A program made the translations under genes and the position numbers. The notes below the pieces were generated by a model that was not told where the DNA came from, searched no databases, and was given only the letters and a program-made list of their open reading frames with translations. A stretch of DNA of 7,183 nucleotides from Kiritimatiellia bacterium (GTDB lineage: Bacteria; Verrucomicrobiota; Kiritimatiellia; RFP12; DVOR01): contig JAFYMU010000060.1 in assembly GCA_017548245.1 (NCBI GenBank), forward strand, positions 1 through 7,183, written 5' to 3'. This document shows positions 6,720 to 7,183 of this stretch, in pieces (positions within the stretch are counted from its first letter, which is position 1; the number at the start of each line of letters is the position of its first letter).

Positions 6720-7183
6720 TTAGAGCGAGAAGGTGCGGCAAATGGTTTCCGGCACGGTGTCACGGAAGGTGACGGCATCGTGCAGAATCGGCGCATTCTT
6801 CAAATCTGCGAGGGCGGGTGTTTCACCGGTTAAGGCGGCAAGACCTCCTGCGGCGGCGAATTCGTCCGACACGGTTTTGCCCGTCAAGGCGCGCAACATC
6901 GTGACAGGGAACTTCCAAGGCGATGCGGTTGCCGCAATGACTGAGGGGCGACCAGTTTCGGGGAGATCGCGCAAAACCTTCCAACCAATCGCGGTGTGCG
7001 GGTCGGCCAAGTAGTGGTGCGTGCGCCAGATGTCGGCAATTGCCGTTTCGGTTTCTTCCGGTGTTGCCCACCCCGAGGCGAACTTGGTCCGCAAGTCGTG
7101 CAAGGGGTAACCCGTCAAGGCGAAGTGGCCTTCGGCCTTCAACTGTGATTCCCACGTACGCACTTCAATCTGGTTGCCCTTGG
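6720..7183 (-). CDS. thrC: Threonine synthase, C-terminal part (runs off right edge)
   Basis: The last 153 codons of a gene whose start lies beyond the window; the frame is open to the edge, and the in-window GTG at 7161-7163 is internal rather than a start. Threonine synthase is a cytoplasmic PLP enzyme that converts O-phospho-L-homoserine and water to L-threonine and phosphate, the last step of the threonine pathway. The recognisable segments are ETETAIADIW, then YLADPHTAIGW (the family's xxDPHTAVG motif), then VIAATASPWKFP (the ATAHPAKFP motif, here with Ser-Pro-Trp in place of His-Pro-Ala), then the usual C-terminal tail of about 60 residues. The PLP lysine lies in the part not seen. The match to the family's C-terminus is good and no other PLP fold-type II enzyme fits as well. 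It is probably first among the visible genes of the minus-strand operon. Confidence 0.9.
   Translation of the reverse strand, partial: KGNQIEVRTWESQLKAEGHFALTGYPLHDLRTKFASGWATPEETETAIADIWRTHHYLADPHTAIGWKVLRDLPETGRPSVIAATASPWKFPVTMLRALTGKTVSDEFAAAGGLAALTGETPALADLKNAPILHDAVTFRDTVPETICRTFSL

Noticed and set aside
1..7183. A mobile element, prophage or defence island
   Set aside because: No transposase, integrase, tRNA, flanking repeat or shift in codon style is visible. All recognised genes are typical chromosomal ones.

Overview
The window looks like an ordinary, gene-dense stretch of chromosome from a diderm (Gram-negative-type) bacterium of moderately high GC. Two observations suggest a diderm: a peptidoglycan amidase carrying a lipoprotein signal without an Asp at +2, and a membrane-anchored nuclease. 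Leucine is often written TTG in every gene and the codon style is uniform, so nothing points to recent transfer. The RuvC N-terminus (DTSLRSTG rather than the proteobacterial DPGSRxTG form) hints at a non-proteobacterial lineage. A verrucomicrobial/PVC-type bacterium is possible, but this is only a weak impression from memory.

Left half, plus strand (1-2727): the 3' end of an unrecognised gene overlaps by 11 bases the start of a membrane-anchored DNA/RNA non-specific endonuclease (NUC1/EndoG-like). One base after its stop comes ruvC (Holliday junction resolvase), and 28 bases later a lipoprotein N-acetylmuramoyl-L-alanine amidase (Amidase_3). The tight spacing suggests one transcript. All key catalytic or metal-binding residues are present in the three complete proteins.

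Centre (2728-2813): a short convergent gap holds one strong hairpin with a T tract on one side and an A tract on the other, so it can terminate transcription from both sides.

Right half, minus strand (2814-7183, read right to left): the C-terminal 153 codons of a threonine synthase run off the right edge. After 40 bases containing a small hairpin comes an 842-residue SNF2-family ATPase/helicase-like protein, and 29 bases later a dGTP triphosphohydrolase of the HD superfamily. These three are probably co-transcribed.

The genes mix DNA metabolism (RuvC, the SNF2 protein, dGTPase, NUC1 nuclease), cell wall remodelling (amidase) and amino-acid biosynthesis (threonine synthase). I see no tRNA, rRNA, CRISPR array, insertion sequence or phage gene. 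I found no clear new system. The points most worth a second look are the nuclease's topology and basic tail, its coupling to ruvC, the uncharacterised N-terminal half and variant motif of the SNF2 protein, and the SNF2-dGTPase pairing.
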